NCBI GenBank assembly: GCA_020344215.1
Contig: CP070815.1
Span: forward strand, 669,111 to 733,110
Source: Gemmatimonadota bacterium
Lineage (GTDB): Bacteria; Gemmatimonadota; Gemmatimonadetes; Palauibacterales; KS3-K002
DNA: 64,000 nt
Reading direction: 5' to 3'
Numbering within the stretch: the first letter of the stretch is position 1; each line of letters begins with the position of its first letter. The notes under the pieces were generated by a model that saw nothing but the letters and a program-made list of their open reading frames with translations, was not told the origin of the DNA and did not search any database. Below, piece after piece: positions 40,382 through 48,209 of this stretch. The position numbers and the translations under genes are program-made.

Positions 40382-43147
40382 TCAGCCGCGCGCCGTAACC
40401 GGTGCCCTTAGCCGCGAGCTGCCCATCGAGATTGGCTTCAAGATCTGCCCGACCACCAGGGGCATCAGTGAGGCGATCAGCACTGTGGCCCAGTCTGACG
40501 CTCCGAGCGGAACCGTGCGGAGCACGCGAGAGAGCAGTGGGACCTGGACCGTGGCGATCTGCAGGCCGATCGTCACTGCGAGCGCGCCCCACACCCAGCG
40601 GTTGCGGAACAGCCTGGCCATGGTCACGACCGGCCTCGCGCTGCGGGCGTTGAAGACGTGGAAGAGCTGGGCGAGCGCCAAGGTCATGAACGCGAGGGTA
40701 ACGGCGTGCGGCACCGCCAGCTGCCTGACCTCGAGCGCCCAGAAGAAGACGCCGAGCGTCGCTGCAGTGATGAGCAACGCGAAGGTGCCGACGCTCGACA
40801 GGAACCATGGCGATAGGATCGCCGACCTCGGGTCCCGCGGTGGCCGCTGCATCACGTCCGGCTCGGGCGGCTCCATGGCAAGCGCGAGCGCCGGGAAGAC
40901 GTCGGTGACGAGGTTGAGCCAGAGGATCTGGAGCGGCAGGAGTGGGAGAGGCATTCCGGCCAGCCCGGTGATGAGCAGCGTCGCCACCTCCGAGAGGTTA
41001 CAGGAAAACAGGTAAAAGATGAACTTGCGTATGTTGTCGTAGATCACTCGGCCGTCTTCGACGGCAGCGCCGATCGTCTCGAACCGATCGTCCTGCAGAA
41101 CCACATCCGCGGTCTCCTTGGCTACGTCTGTACCGCGCAACCCCATGGCCACGCCGATATCGGCCTTCTTGAGGGCGGCGGCATCGTTAACCCCATCTCC
41201 CAGCATGCCGACGATAGCACCCCTGTTCTGGAACGCCTCCACGATCCGGAGCTTGTCCTCCGGACTCACGCGACTGAAGGCGGCCACGTGCTCCAGACGA
41301 TCGCACAGCTCGTCCTCCGACAGCCGTGAGATCTCGCGGCCCTTCATCGCTTCGTCGCCGTCGCGGAGGAGCCCCAGCTCGCGTCCCACCGCCTCGGCCG
41401 TGACGGCCTGGTCTCCAGTGATCATCACCGTTCGGACGCCGGCGCCGTGGAAACGCTGGATGGTCTCCTTCACACCGTCAGCCGGCGGATCCTGTATGCC
41501 GGCGAAGCCGGCAAACACCAGGTCGTGGATCGCTGCCGGACCCGGAGACTCACTTGGATCGAGCTCGCGATACGCGAAGGCCAGCACACGCAACCCGCGA
41601 GCGGCCAGTGCACGGTTCCTTTCGATCAGTCGCTCACGTGCCGCCCCGCCCAGCGGCACCGTGCCGTCCCCAACCCGCTCGCTTCTCGACTCCTGCACCA
41701 GCCGACGCGGCCCACCTTTCACGCAAGCGATGATCCTTCCGTCCGGTGAGCGGTGGAACGTGGCCATCAGCTGACGTTCGCTCGAGAAGGGCACCTCGCC
41801 CACCTCGGAGTACTCGGCACGCAGCCGCTCCTGGTTGAGGCCCGCCTTTCCCGCCACGACCAGCAGCGCGGCCTCCGTGGGATCGCCCTCTGCCTGCCAG
41901 AGCCCGGCGGTCTCCCGGACCGCCGCGCGGTTGGCGAGCAGCCCGATAAGAAGGACTTGCTCGACCTCGGGGAAATCCGAGGGATCGACAAGTCCGCCGG
42001 CGATCCGGAATTCTCCCTGCGGCTCGTACCCCGCGCCCGTCACTTCCACTTCGGCCCCAGCGACGGCAAGCGCCGTCACGGTCATCTCGCCGGCAGTGAG
42101 GGTGCCCGTCTTGTCGGTACAGATCACAGTCGCCGAGCCAAGGGTCTCCACCGCTGGCAGGCGACGCACCAGGGCATGGCGTCGGGCCATGCGCCGCACG
42201 CCGACGGCGAGGGCGATCGTCGCCACCACCGGCAGCCCTTCCGGCACGGCGGCGATCGCCAACGCGATCCCCGTCTCTATCATCAACCAGAGCTCCTCGC
42301 CACGCAGCATACCCAGCCCGGTCACCAGCGCAGCGACACCGAGCGTCAACCAGACGAGACGCCGGCCGAGCACATCGAGACGCCGCTCGAGGGGCGTATC
42401 GCGGGCCTCCGTTTCCTGGACCAGCTTGCTCAGGCGCCCGATCTCCGTGGCTACGCCCGTGGCGACAACGACAGCCCTTCCCGAGCCCGTGGTCACGAGC
42501 GTGCCCTTGTAGACCATTGACGCCCGCTCGGCCAGCGGCACCTCCTCCCCGTTTTCCCCGACCACCACATCCGGGTTCTTGCCGACCGGCAGCGACTCAC
42601 CGGTCAGCGGCGCTTCGTTGGTGCACAGCTCCGTCGCCGCCAGCACCCGAGCATCTGCCGGCACCGCCGCACCCGCTTCCAGCGCGATCACGTCACCAGG
42701 CACCAGGTAGCGGGCGTCGATGCGCCGCTCCTCACCGTCGCGCAGTACGACCGCCTCCTGTATCTGCAGCCTCCGCAGCGCGTCCATCGCCAGGCGCGCA
42801 CGCCACTCGGTCCAGAAGCCGACGGCAGTGTTGATCACAAGCACGACGAGGATAGCGGCCGCCTCGAGCAGATCGCCGATGACCACCGCCACACCGGCCG
42901 CAGCGAAGAGCAGCAAGATGACCAGACTCTTCAGCTGGTCCAGGAGGATCCTCCAAGCGGAGACCGGCCCGGCAATCTCCAGTGCGTTCGGGCCGATGCG
43001 CTTCAGCCGCGCCGCGGCCTCCGACTCACTGAGCCCCCGGGTCTGTGCAGCCAGCCGCCAGAGCGCTTCTTCGGTCGGCAGCGCGTGCCAAGCGACGGCC
43101 TCGCGCTCCGCCACGCGTGGGCGAACGTCGTGCGGCAGGGCGCTCAC
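40382..43147 (-). CDS. P2A-type (Ca2+-transporting) cation ATPase
   Basis: A 921-residue P-type ATPase that pumps Ca2+ (or another divalent cation) out using ATP. The cation site shows IAAVPEGLPVVATIAL (TM4 PEGL) and NLVTDVFPALALAMEPP (TM6 N..TD as in SERCA). The phosphorylated Asp is Asp345 in CTDKTGTLTAGEMTV; the actuator TGES is in NEAPLTGESLPV; the hinge is MLGDGVNDAAALKKADIG. The C-terminus has six membrane helices. First gene of the minus-strand run with exchanger, ArsC-like and quinone oxidoreductase genes. Confidence 0.93.
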   Translation of the reverse strand: MSALPHDVRPRVAEREAVAWHALPTEEALWRLAAQTRGLSESEAAARLKRIGPNALEIAGPVSAWRILLDQLKSLVILLLFAAAGVAVVIGDLLEAAAILVVLVINTAVGFWTEWRARLAMDALRRLQIQEAVVLRDGEERRIDARYLVPGDVIALEAGAAVPADARVLAATELCTNEAPLTGESLPVGKNPDVVVGENGEEVPLAERASMVYKGTLVTTGSGRAVVVATGVATEIGRLSKLVQETEARDTPLERRLDVLGRRLVWLTLGVAALVTGLGMLRGEELWLMIETGIALAIAAVPEGLPVVATIALAVGVRRMARRHALVRRLPAVETLGSATVICTDKTGTLTAGEMTVTALAVAGAEVEVTGAGYEPQGEFRIAGGLVDPSDFPEVEQVLLIGLLANRAAVRETAGLWQAEGDPTEAALLVVAGKAGLNQERLRAEYSEVGEVPFSSERQLMATFHRSPDGRIIACVKGGPRRLVQESRSERVGDGTVPLGGAARERLIERNRALAARGLRVLAFAYRELDPSESPGPAAIHDLVFAGFAGIQDPPADGVKETIQRFHGAGVRTVMITGDQAVTAEAVGRELGLLRDGDEAMKGREISRLSEDELCDRLEHVAAFSRVSPEDKLRIVEAFQNRGAIVGMLGDGVNDAAALKKADIGVAMGLRGTDVAKETADVVLQDDRFETIGAAVEDGRVIYDNIRKFIFYLFSCNLSEVATLLITGLAGMPLPLLPLQILWLNLVTDVFPALALAMEPPEPDVMQRPPRDPRSAILSPWFLSSVGTFALLITAATLGVFFWALEVRQLAVPHAVTLAFMTLALAQLFHVFNARSARPVVTMARLFRNRWVWGALAVTIGLQIATVQVPLLSRVLRTVPLGASDWATVLIASLMPLVVGQILKPISMGSSRLRAPVTARG

Positions 43148-43383
43148 AGGAGACGACGATCTGTTGACTCGATTCAGCTGACCAGACTCCGTCGAGAGAT
43201 GCGCAACGAACCACCTGTGATTCGCGAACGAGCAAGCGGCAGGAACGTGTTCCCAAACGAGAGTCCGCGCAAGCGGCCCAATCCCCCGGCTGCGGGGCCA
43301 CGGTTGAGGATTTGCCGCCTTCAGACGAACTTATAGGGCGGCGTCCCGAATGTGGGGCGCGACATGACAGGGGAAGGAGAAGC

Positions 43384-43833
43384 ATGATCAATCGTAAGAC
43401 GCTCACAGTATTCCTAGTCGGGTTCGTCTTGGGCTTTCTCCTGGCCCTCGTCGCCCGAGAGTTCCTGAGCAACCGCCTGCCGGGAGCAGTGAGCGGAGGG
43501 CGCGAGTCGCTCGAAGGCGTCGTCACGGCCAAGCAGTTGGAGGAGGGCCGACTGCTGCTCACCGTCGTGACCGAGGCCGGCGCCACACTGGTGACGTTCA
43601 AGAAGCGGGTCGCGGAGATCGCGCTGCTCGTCGATGAAGGGGACAGGGTCACCTTGACCCTCAGGCGCTACCAGCCGTTCCTGGAAGACCCCAACATCAC
43701 GCGCGTCGCGAAGCCCGATACCTTCGGCATACCGTCCCGGCCTCCCGCGACCGACAGCACGGAAACGCCGCCGGACACCACCGCGGAGCAGGACAGCACG
43801 CCCCCGGTCTCGGATGCCCCTTGGTACGACTGA
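43384..43833 (+). CDS. Small membrane-anchored protein (149 aa)
   Basis: The ATG at 43384 has AAGGAGAAGC just before it. One N-terminal membrane helix (LTVFLVGFVLGFLLALVARE) is followed by a soluble beta-rich region (GVVTAKQLEEGRLLLTVV) and an acidic Pro/Thr/Ser tail (about 30 residues). No family recognised; probably periplasmic side. Convergent with hsp20, separated by a hairpin. Confidence 0.6.
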   Translation: MINRKTLTVFLVGFVLGFLLALVAREFLSNRLPGAVSGGRESLEGVVTAKQLEEGRLLLTVVTEAGATLVTFKKRVAEIALLVDEGDRVTLTLRRYQPFLEDPNITRVAKPDTFGIPSRPPATDSTETPPDTTAEQDSTPPVSDAPWYD

Positions 43834-43861
43834 GCATGCCGAACCATAGCCTCGATACAGC

Positions 43862-43899
43862 GAGCGCCGCCCGCTAGCCTCCGGAGCCGGGCGGCGCTC
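43862..43899. terminator. Strong hairpin between convergent genes (possible bidirectional terminator)
   Basis: A 12-bp stem GAGCGCCGCCCG...CGGGCGGCGCTC with a 14-base loop. Only TT follows on the plus strand, so Rho-independent function is uncertain. Confidence 0.55.
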
Positions 43900-43932
43900 T
43901 TACGTACGTCCCCAAAACGGGACCGGGTCAGA

Positions 43933-44403
43933 CTACTTCTTCGAGACCTCCACCGGGATCTTCTTGGTGGCGTCCTTCTCCGACTTCTCAAGCCGAATCG
44001 TGAGCAGACCCTTGTCATACTCAGCAGCAACCTTCTCCCGGTCAACCGCCGCCGGCAGGGTCACCGCACGCCGGAACGACCCAAACCGGCGCTCAGAGTA
44101 GAAATAGCCCTCACGCTCTTCCTCGCTCTCTTCCTTCTTCTCGCCAGAGATTACGAGCAGATCGCCCGTAATCGACACCTCGATCTCACCCGGATCGACA
44201 CCCGGCACTTCCGCCACCACGGTGATTCCATCCTCCGTCTCGCTCACGTCCAGTGACGGGACCCAACCCTTCGACCACGCGCCCGCGCGCGAAACTCTGC
44301 GCTCCGGGAGAAAGTCACCGAACATCTCACCGAATACTCGGTCGAGCTCGCTCCTCAGCCCCACACGATTTCCCCGCCTGATCAGCCATCCATTGTTGAC
44401 CAT
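43933..44403 (-). CDS. Small heat-shock protein, Hsp20/alpha-crystallin family
   Basis: A 156-residue sHSP. The alpha-crystallin domain runs from SLDVSETEDGITVVAEVPGVDP through DLLVISGEKKEES and GYFYSERRFGSFRRAVTLP to KGLLTIRLEKSEK, with the C-terminal K-K-I-P-V motif that caps neighbouring subunits. A holding chaperone of the cytoplasm. No CIRCE or ROSE element was seen in the 5' region. Confidence 0.93.
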   Translation of the reverse strand: MVNNGWLIRRGNRVGLRSELDRVFGEMFGDFLPERRVSRAGAWSKGWVPSLDVSETEDGITVVAEVPGVDPGEIEVSITGDLLVISGEKKEESEEEREGYFYSERRFGSFRRAVTLPAAVDREKVAAEYDKGLLTIRLEKSEKDATKKIPVEVSKK

Positions 44404-44731
44404 CGTTTATCTCCTCACTGCTGTAATTCTTCGCACCTCAGCCGGCGTGCCCCTCCTTTGGCGGAGTGCCGCGCCAGGCTTACAAACACCCGTTCCCCGA
44501 GAAGAGCAAGCTGCGTGCCGTGGCGACGACCAAGTGCCGGTCCTGCAATCCACTGCTGTGCAAGCAGTTAGATACAGAAACCGAGCGCGCGCCCGGTAGC
44601 CGCACCGCGAGCTGCCAAAATGGCGGCGCCCGCACCCCCACCGACCTGCCCGCGTCGCAGTCGCAGGCCATCTTGACGGCCGGGCGACGGCCGCGGTACG
44701 CTAGGCGTTCCGAACTCAGGAGTGTCGCGTC
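44404..44731. other. Intergenic region between hsp20 and the antiporter
   Basis: About 330 bp between divergent genes. GAGGAG lies close upstream of the hsp20 ATG. A plus-strand frame of 89 codons (44466-44735) translates to a Ser/Arg-rich, non-family sequence and is not accepted. Confidence 0.3.
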
Positions 44732-46549
44732 TTGAGCCAACAACTGCTCATCGCCCTAGCCAGCATCGTCACGCTTGGCATCGCCGCCGAGTGGATCGCC
44801 TGGCGGGTTCACCTACCCTCGATCCTGGTCCTACTGGTGTTCGGTTTTGTCGCCGGTCCGGCGACGGGATTCCTCGACCCGGATGCGATGCTGGGCGAGC
44901 TGCTCTTCCCGATCGTTTCGATCTCGGTGGCGGTCATCCTGTTCGAGGGCGGGATGAGCCTGCGGTTGCGGGAGCTGCGTCAGATCGGCAGGGTGGTCCG
45001 CAATCTGGTGAGTGTGGGCGCGCTGCTGTCGTGGGTGCTGGGCGCGGCGGCGGCGCGATACGTACTCGGGCTCGACCTAGCACCGGCGGTGTTGTTGGGA
45101 GCCATTCTGGTAGTGACGGGCCCGACGGTGATCGTGCCGTTGCTACGGCACGTGCGGCCGGTACCGCACGTTGCATCGACGCTGAAGTGGGAAGGCATCC
45201 TCATCGACCCGATCGGCGCGGTGCTTGCGGTCCTAGTGTTCGAGGCGGTCCTGGCGGGCGAAGTCGAGGCGGCGACGGCAGCGGCGTTACGCGGGCTATT
45301 GACGACTGTAGCGATTGGCGGCGCACTGGCGGCGTTCTGCTCCGGGCTTCTCGTCTTGCTCATCGACCGGCAGTGGGTGCCGGACTTTCTGCAGAGTCCA
45401 TTGGTGCTGACGGTGGTGGTGGCGGCGTTCGCCCTATCCAACACTCTGCAGCCGGAGTCGGGGCTTCTTACTGCGACACTGATGGGCGTGGCGATCGCCA
45501 ACCAGAAGGTTGTTGACGTCAAGCACATACTCGAATTCAAGGAGAACCTGCGCGTCCTGCTGATATCGGGCCTCTTCATCTTACTGGCGGCGCGCCTGCA
45601 CCTGCACGACTTGAGACAGATCGGCGTACCTGAGCTGGCTTTCTTAGCGGTGCTGATTTTTATCGTGCGCCCTGCCGTAGTCGGCATCTCGGCGCTCGGC
45701 TCAGAGTTCAGCTGGCGGGAACGCGCCCTTATCTCTTGGGTCGCGCCGCGCGGCATAGTAGCCGCTGCCGTTTCCGCCATATTCGCCATCGAGCTGGCGG
45801 AGGCCGGCTACGGCGGAGCCGACCGGCTGGTCGTTATCACCTTCATGGTCATCATCGGCACGGTGACGATATACGGTCTGAGCGCCACGCCGGTTGCTCG
45901 CTGGCTCGACGTGGCGCAGCCGGATCCTCAAGGAGTACTGATCGTCGGCGCGCACCCGTGGGCGCGGGCCATCGCGCGCGAGCTCAAGGATGAGGGCCTA
46001 CCGGTCCGGCTGGTGGACACCAACTACACCAATATCGCCGAGGCCCGGATGGAAGGTCTCGCAGTTTATTACGGGAGCGCGCTCACGGAGGGCACGCTGG
46101 ACAACATCGATCTCGCCGGAATCGGGCGACTCCTCGCCTTCACGTCCAACGACGAGGTCAACTCTTTGACGGCGCTCCACTTCAGCGAGGTGTTCGGACG
46201 CGACTCGGTCTACCAGCTTCCGCCCGAGCAACTGGAGACGACATCCAAGCAGGTTATGTCGCGTCGCCTGCGGGGCCGGTTCCTCTTCGCTCCGCACGCC
46301 ACGTACTGGCATTTGACGGCGCGCTTCGACGCCGGTGCCGACGTCAAGACGACGAATTTGACGGGGACCTTCGACTTCCAGACATTCAATGAGCTTTACC
46401 GTGGAGCCATTCCGCTATTCCTCATCGGCGAGAACGGTCGCTTGACCATCTTCACGGTGAAGAATCCACCCGAACCCAGCCCGGGTCACCGAGTAGTGGC
46501 CGTTGTCGACCCGCTGGACGAAGCGGGGGCGAGCGCCGCTTCCAACTGA
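44732..46549 (+). CDS. Cation:proton antiporter (CPA) with C-terminal TrkA-N/RCK domain
   Basis: The 605-residue product starts at TTG 44732 with AGGAG 9 bases before. About 12 membrane helices carry ILFEGGMSLRLRELRQ and WEGILIDPIGAVLAVLVFE, the latter with the D-P cation site of the CPA1/NhaP class; WVAPRGIVAAAVSAIFAI is also typical. A NAD-binding TrkA-N domain follows at about 395-560 (VLIVGAHPWARAIARELKDE, SNDEVNSLTALHFSEVFG). It exchanges Na+ or K+ for protons and is likely gated by nucleotide binding. Confidence 0.88.
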   Translation: MSQQLLIALASIVTLGIAAEWIAWRVHLPSILVLLVFGFVAGPATGFLDPDAMLGELLFPIVSISVAVILFEGGMSLRLRELRQIGRVVRNLVSVGALLSWVLGAAAARYVLGLDLAPAVLLGAILVVTGPTVIVPLLRHVRPVPHVASTLKWEGILIDPIGAVLAVLVFEAVLAGEVEAATAAALRGLLTTVAIGGALAAFCSGLLVLLIDRQWVPDFLQSPLVLTVVVAAFALSNTLQPESGLLTATLMGVAIANQKVVDVKHILEFKENLRVLLISGLFILLAARLHLHDLRQIGVPELAFLAVLIFIVRPAVVGISALGSEFSWRERALISWVAPRGIVAAAVSAIFAIELAEAGYGGADRLVVITFMVIIGTVTIYGLSATPVARWLDVAQPDPQGVLIVGAHPWARAIARELKDEGLPVRLVDTNYTNIAEARMEGLAVYYGSALTEGTLDNIDLAGIGRLLAFTSNDEVNSLTALHFSEVFGRDSVYQLPPEQLETTSKQVMSRRLRGRFLFAPHATYWHLTARFDAGADVKTTNLTGTFDFQTFNELYRGAIPLFLIGENGRLTIFTVKNPPEPSPGHRVVAVVDPLDEAGASAASN

Positions 46550-46574
46550 TCCCTGATCCAGGGAGACGCTGAGC

Positions 46575-48194
46575 ATGAGCTTGATCGGTGAGCTGCACCG
46601 GCTACAGGAGGAGCGCGGCTATCTCCGCAACGAAGACCTCAGAGAGCTGGCTGAGCGACTGCGCGTTCCGCTCTACCGGATCGAGGAAGTCGTCTCCTTC
46701 TACACGCACTTTCGCACATCGCCGGCCGCCAGAACCGAGGTCGCCGTGTGCCGCGACCTTTCGTGCCACCTGCTGGAGGGTCGCGACTACTGCTCCAGAG
46801 TGAGAGAGCTGCTGGGTGGGGACGACGAGGTCGACCTCCATGAAGTCTCCTGCCTGGGTCGCTGCGAGTTTGCCCCAGCCGCCCTGGTTAACGGCGTTCC
46901 CGTGGGCCGGGTCAGCCCCGAGGAGCTTGCGTACTACACGCGCGCGCCGGAGAGACTGCCGCCGGCACGTAGCGTGCACACCCGTCGCTGGCGTGTCGAC
47001 TACTGCGGCGAGAGCGGAGAGAAGTACTCGATCTACAGCGATTACCGGGACCGAAGCGATGGGGACGCGGCGGCCGAGGAGATCATCGAGATCCTGAAGC
47101 AGGCGGGCCTGCGCGGGATGGGGGGTGCCGGCTTCCCGACGGGTGTCAAGTGGGAACTGGTACGCAAGGAGACAGCCATACCCAAGTACGTCATTTGCAA
47201 CGCAGACGAGAGCGAGCCGGGCGCATTCAAGGATCGAGTGGTCCACGAGGAGCTTCCGCATCTCGTGATCGAGGGGATGTGTCTAGCCGCGCTGGCCACC
47301 GGTGCAGAGTCGGGGTGCGTCTACGTGCGTAACGAGTACGAGCCGGAGCGGAAAGCGATGCAGCTGGCACTCGATGACGCGCGGGCGCGCGGGGTACTCG
47401 GTGAGCACTTCGACATAGAGATCTTCGTATCACCCGGCGGCTACATCCTCGGCGAGGAGACCGCGCTACTCGAGGCGCTGGAGGATCGGCGCGGTGAGCC
47501 GCGCAACAAACCTCCCTACCCCGGCCAGAAGGGGCTGCGCGGCCAGCCCACGGTGATCAACAACGTGGAGACGCTGGCTATGGTCCCGGCGATCCTGAGG
47601 TACGGTGCCGACTGGTGGAAGGCGCAGGGTGTTCGCGGTCACTGCGGTCTCAAGTTCATCGGTGTGTCGGGTCACGTGGAGAACCCGGGAGTCTTCGAGA
47701 TCCGCTCGGGGAGAACCGTTGCGGAGCTGATCCAGCGGGCCGGCGGAGTGAAGGATGGCAGGCCACTCAAGGCATTCGCGCCGGGCGGAGCCAGCTCGAG
47801 TTTCTTGCCGGCCGACAAAGTTGACACGAAGATCGACTTTGACACGATCGCCGACGCCGGTAGCATGCTGGGGGCTGCCGCACTGGTCGTAATTGCCGAG
47901 GGCACCGACATGATCGAGACCGCGACCAACGTGACGCGTTTCTTCCGCAACGAATCGTGCGGTAAATGCGTGCCGTGCCGTACCGGCACAGAGAAGGTCG
48001 TCGCCATGCTGGAGAGCATACTGGCGGGCAAGGGAGACGGTGCACTGCGCGACATTCTGCCGGCTCTCGAAGAGACGTTGGCGGAGACCTCGATCTGCGG
48101 GCTGGGTCAGGTAGCACTCGGCCCTGTCACCTCTGCGCTCAAGTACTGGGGCAGTGAGCTGGACGCCTACCTTGCGAGGTCGGAGGGCCGCTGA
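46575..48194 (+). CDS. NAD-dependent formate dehydrogenase, fused NuoE-NuoF (FdsG-FdsB) subunit
   Basis: A 539-residue fusion. Residues 1-125 are NuoE-like with a 2Fe-2S site (CRDLSC and CLGRC, 4 and 3 residue spacing). Residues 150-539 are NuoF-like: RGMGGAGFPTGVKWELV, NADESEPGAFKDR (FMN/NAD), GGYILGEETALLEALEDRRG and a 4Fe-4S site ESCGKCVPCRTG plus a later Cys in TSICGLGQ. In soluble Fds-type enzymes these two functions are often on separate subunits; here they are one protein. The partner alpha subunit starts 15 bp after its stop. It passes electrons from formate to NAD+. Confidence 0.9.
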   Translation: MSLIGELHRLQEERGYLRNEDLRELAERLRVPLYRIEEVVSFYTHFRTSPAARTEVAVCRDLSCHLLEGRDYCSRVRELLGGDDEVDLHEVSCLGRCEFAPAALVNGVPVGRVSPEELAYYTRAPERLPPARSVHTRRWRVDYCGESGEKYSIYSDYRDRSDGDAAAEEIIEILKQAGLRGMGGAGFPTGVKWELVRKETAIPKYVICNADESEPGAFKDRVVHEELPHLVIEGMCLAALATGAESGCVYVRNEYEPERKAMQLALDDARARGVLGEHFDIEIFVSPGGYILGEETALLEALEDRRGEPRNKPPYPGQKGLRGQPTVINNVETLAMVPAILRYGADWWKAQGVRGHCGLKFIGVSGHVENPGVFEIRSGRTVAELIQRAGGVKDGRPLKAFAPGGASSSFLPADKVDTKIDFDTIADAGSMLGAAALVVIAEGTDMIETATNVTRFFRNESCGKCVPCRTGTEKVVAMLESILAGKGDGALRDILPALEETLAETSICGLGQVALGPVTSALKYWGSELDAYLARSEGR

Positions 48195-48209
48195 CCGACG
48201 AGGAGAGCG

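Noticed and set aside
39301..43147. Arsenic operon reading for the calcium exporter run because of the ArsC-like gene
   Set aside because: No arsB, arsR or ACR3 gene is present and the P-type ATPase has the Ca2+ site residues; the ArsC-like gene is of the broader ArsC/YffB fold.
44466..44735. Plus-strand frame of 89 codons before the antiporter
   Set aside because: Ser/Arg/Thr-rich with no family features and overlaps the antiporter start.
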